Assembly (NCBI GenBank): GCA_964531165.1
Contig: CAZHEA010000114.1
Span: forward strand, 1-8,150
Direction of reading: 5' to 3'
DNA: 8,150 bases
Source: SZUA-229 sp964531165
GTDB lineage: Bacteria; Pseudomonadota; Gammaproteobacteria; SZUA-229
The notes beneath the pieces are model-generated. The model did no database searches, had not been told where the DNA came from, and saw only the letters and a program-made list of their open reading frames with translations. Within the stretch, counting starts at the first letter, position 1. Each line of letters begins with the position of its first letter. Below are positions 6,931 through 8,150 of the stretch, piece by piece. The position numbers and the translations under genes are program-made.

Positions 6931-7041
6931 GTCATTCCGGCATGCTTTTAGCAGGAATCTAACGACTTTTAACACCTTCAAACACTAGATCCCTGCTCAA
7001 AGCATACCGGGATGTCAGGATTAACATCGTGCAAAGCTCTC
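6931..7041. repeat. REP pair, copy 2
   Basis: Same element as at 4391-4505, in the same orientation, including the tail TCGTGCAAAGCTCTC (7027-7041). The arms 6931-6964 and 6983-7016 are inverted copies without gaps, about 27 of 34. Each local hairpin carries a central mismatch (G6939 with A6953, and T6994 with C7008), whereas arm-to-arm pairing at those positions is intact. CTTTGCAC at 6889-6896 is the reverse complement of 7029-7036 and may mark a further outer end. The element lies between the pstS terminator and the pstC promoter. Confidence 0.85.
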
Positions 7042-7070
7042 TCATTTTTCAGCGCTATTTCCAGAAGCAA

Positions 7071-7102
7071 TAAAAAGGGCCACCTGCTATGGTAGCCCTT
7101 TT
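7071..7102 (-). terminator. Intrinsic terminator of pstS
   Basis: On the minus strand AAAAGGGCTACC (7102-7091) pairs with GGTGGCCCTTTT (7084-7073) around the 6-nt loop ATAGCA. This is a 12-bp stem with one G-U wobble, running into a T tract. It starts 22 nt after the pstS stop. On the plus strand the wobble becomes a C-A mismatch, so it is built for the pstS direction. It separates pstS from pstC transcription. Confidence 0.9.
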
Positions 7103-7124
7103 AGCCAAAAGAATGACTGTTAAA

Positions 7125-8093
7125 TTACTTAAGTTTAGCCAGTTCTTTTTTTACAACTTTTACAGGTAATGGGATATAGCCATCTTTTATAACAACCTGC
7201 TGACCAATTTTAGAAAGTACCAGTTTAATAAACTCATACTCTAATGGTGCAATAGGTTTGCCTGGCTTCTTATTTACATAAACATACAGATAACGAGACA
7301 ATGGGTATGTTTTGTTAAGTGCATTTTCAGCCGTTGCTGCGATAAAAGGCTTACCTGGCTTCTTGGTTAAAGGAACAGCTTTAACACCCGATGTCTTATA
7401 ACCAATACCTGAATAGCCAATACCATTCAAAGATGTCGCTACAGACTGAACAACAGATGCAGAACCCGGCTGCTCATTTACATTGTTTTTGTAATCACCC
7501 TTACACAGGGCTTTCTTCTTAAAGTAACCGTAAGTACCAGATACAGAGTTACGACCATATATCTGAATAGGACGGTTTTTCCATGAACCTGTTAAACCCA
7601 TGCTTCCCCAGGTAGTAATATCTTTATTGCCACCACATTTACGTGTTGCAGAGAAAACCGCATCCACATCTGGAATAGCCATGCCTTTAACCGGGTTATC
7701 CTTATTTACATATACAGCCAGTGCATCAATTGCAACACGAATAGGTGTTGCTTTGTAACCGTGTCTTTTTTCAAATGCTTCAGACTCTTTGCTCTTCATT
7801 TTACGACTCATTGGCCCAAGATTTGAAGTGCCTTCAGTTAAAGCAGGGGGGGCTGTAGAAGAACCTGCTGCCTGAATCTGGATATTTACATTAGGGTACT
7901 GACGCTTAAATTCTTCAGCCCAGAAAGTCATCAGATTAGCCAATGTATCAGAACCTACACTTGACAGGTTACCTGATACACCCGATGTAGGTTTGTAATC
8001 AGATAATCCAGGATCGACTTTAAGGCCTGCTGATGCAGAAGATGTAAAGATTGCGGCAGCAACAGCCGCTACAAAAATTCGGTTAAGTTTCAT
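7125..8093 (-). CDS. pstS: Periplasmic phosphate-binding protein PstS
   Basis: The 322-residue precursor of the phosphate-capturing component, which hands phosphate to the PstCA channel. A Sec signal peptide is clear: MKLNR, a hydrophobic alanine-rich core, and a probable cut after SASA (residue 22). There is no lipobox, so the mature protein is soluble in the periplasm. Ligand-binding segments typical of the family are SSVGSDTL (44-51), AGSSTAPPAL (76-85), GPMSRKM (93-99) and RNSVSGTYG (181-189). The mature chain has only two cysteines, C153 and C197, which could form a disulphide. The start is ATG at 8093 with GGAG nine nt upstream. It has its own Pho-type promoter and its own terminator, which suits the need for more binding protein than channel. 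Confidence 0.97.
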   Translation of the reverse strand: MKLNRIFVAAVAAAIFTSSASAGLKVDPGLSDYKPTSGVSGNLSSVGSDTLANLMTFWAEEFKRQYPNVNIQIQAAGSSTAPPALTEGTSNLGPMSRKMKSKESEAFEKRHGYKATPIRVAIDALAVYVNKDNPVKGMAIPDVDAVFSATRKCGGNKDITTWGSMGLTGSWKNRPIQIYGRNSVSGTYGYFKKKALCKGDYKNNVNEQPGSASVVQSVATSLNGIGYSGIGYKTSGVKAVPLTKKPGKPFIAATAENALNKTYPLSRYLYVYVNKKPGKPIAPLEYEFIKLVLSKIGQQVVIKDGYIPLPVKVVKKELAKLK

Positions 8094-8102
8094 TCAGATT
8101 TA

Positions 8103-8106
8103 CTCC
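8103..8106 (-). promoter_or_regulatory. Ribosome binding site of pstS
   Basis: GGAG on the minus strand, 9 nt before the ATG. It is the best Shine-Dalgarno match in the locus and contrasts with its absence at pstC. Confidence 0.8.
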
Positions 8107-8125
8107 AGTTAGTTTGACTGCGCGA

Positions 8126-8148
8126 AGTATGAATTTTTAATATGACAG
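8126..8148 (-). promoter_or_regulatory. Pho-type promoter of pstS, cut by the window edge
   Basis: A perfect PhoB half-site, CTGTCAT, occupies 8148-8142 on the minus strand, preceded by AA at the window end as expected of the spacer in a Pho box. Ten nt later comes CATACT (8131-8126), four of six to the -10 consensus. The half-site to -10 spacing equals that at pstC. The upstream half-site would lie outside the window. Transcription would start near 8119, giving a leader of about 26 nt that holds the ribosome binding site. Confidence 0.65.
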
Positions 8149-8150
8149 TT

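Noticed and set aside
6796..6981. 61-codon open frame on the minus strand between pstS and pstC
   Set aside because: It runs through half of the REP pair and the A/T-run promoter region, has phenylalanine-rich low-complexity ends and resembles no family.

Overview
The window carries a complete phosphate-specific transport locus on the minus strand: pstS, pstC, pstA, pstB and phoU, in transcription order from about 8093 down to 939. At the left edge is the 3' end of a plus-strand HAD phosphatase gene, most like mupP, which converges with phoU. The DNA is AT-rich. The Pst permeases are of the enlarged type I know from Pseudomonas, Vibrio and Shewanella relatives, and the MupP-like protein and PhoB-type promoters also fit a gammaproteobacterium. 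I cannot name the genus.

Layout. 1-419: partial mupP-like gene. 420-938: no gene; it holds a 200-bp inverted-repeat element built of three hairpins that start GGGGA and end TCCCC, a pair of 55-bp direct repeats, a single REP-type hairpin and a run of 9-bp units. 939-4259: phoU, pstB and pstA, with a common-type REP hairpin between pstB and pstA. 4260-4510: a pair of REP hairpins in opposite orientation. 4511-6748: pstC. 6749-7124: the pstC Pho promoter, a second REP pair and the pstS terminator. 7125-8093: pstS, with an apparent Pho promoter that runs off the right edge.

How it works together. PstS binds phosphate in the periplasm, PstC and PstA form the channel, PstB drives transport with ATP, and PhoU couples transporter state to PhoR/PhoB signalling. 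phoB and phoR are not in the window. The sequence suggests two PhoB-controlled units: pstS alone, closed by a strong intrinsic terminator, and pstC-pstA-pstB-phoU from its own Pho promoter. Both promoters have 10 nt between a CTGTCAT half-site and the -10 hexamer. The pstC -10 ends only 6 nt before the ATG and there is no Shine-Dalgarno sequence, so the pstC mRNA may be leaderless.

No wholly new system is visible. The most unusual points are the possibly leaderless pstC, the large extracytoplasmic propeller-like (PstC) and coiled-coil (PstA) domains, and the way repeats occupy nearly every intergenic gap. The two REP pairs differ in pairing logic: one favours two local hairpins, the other a single long stem.
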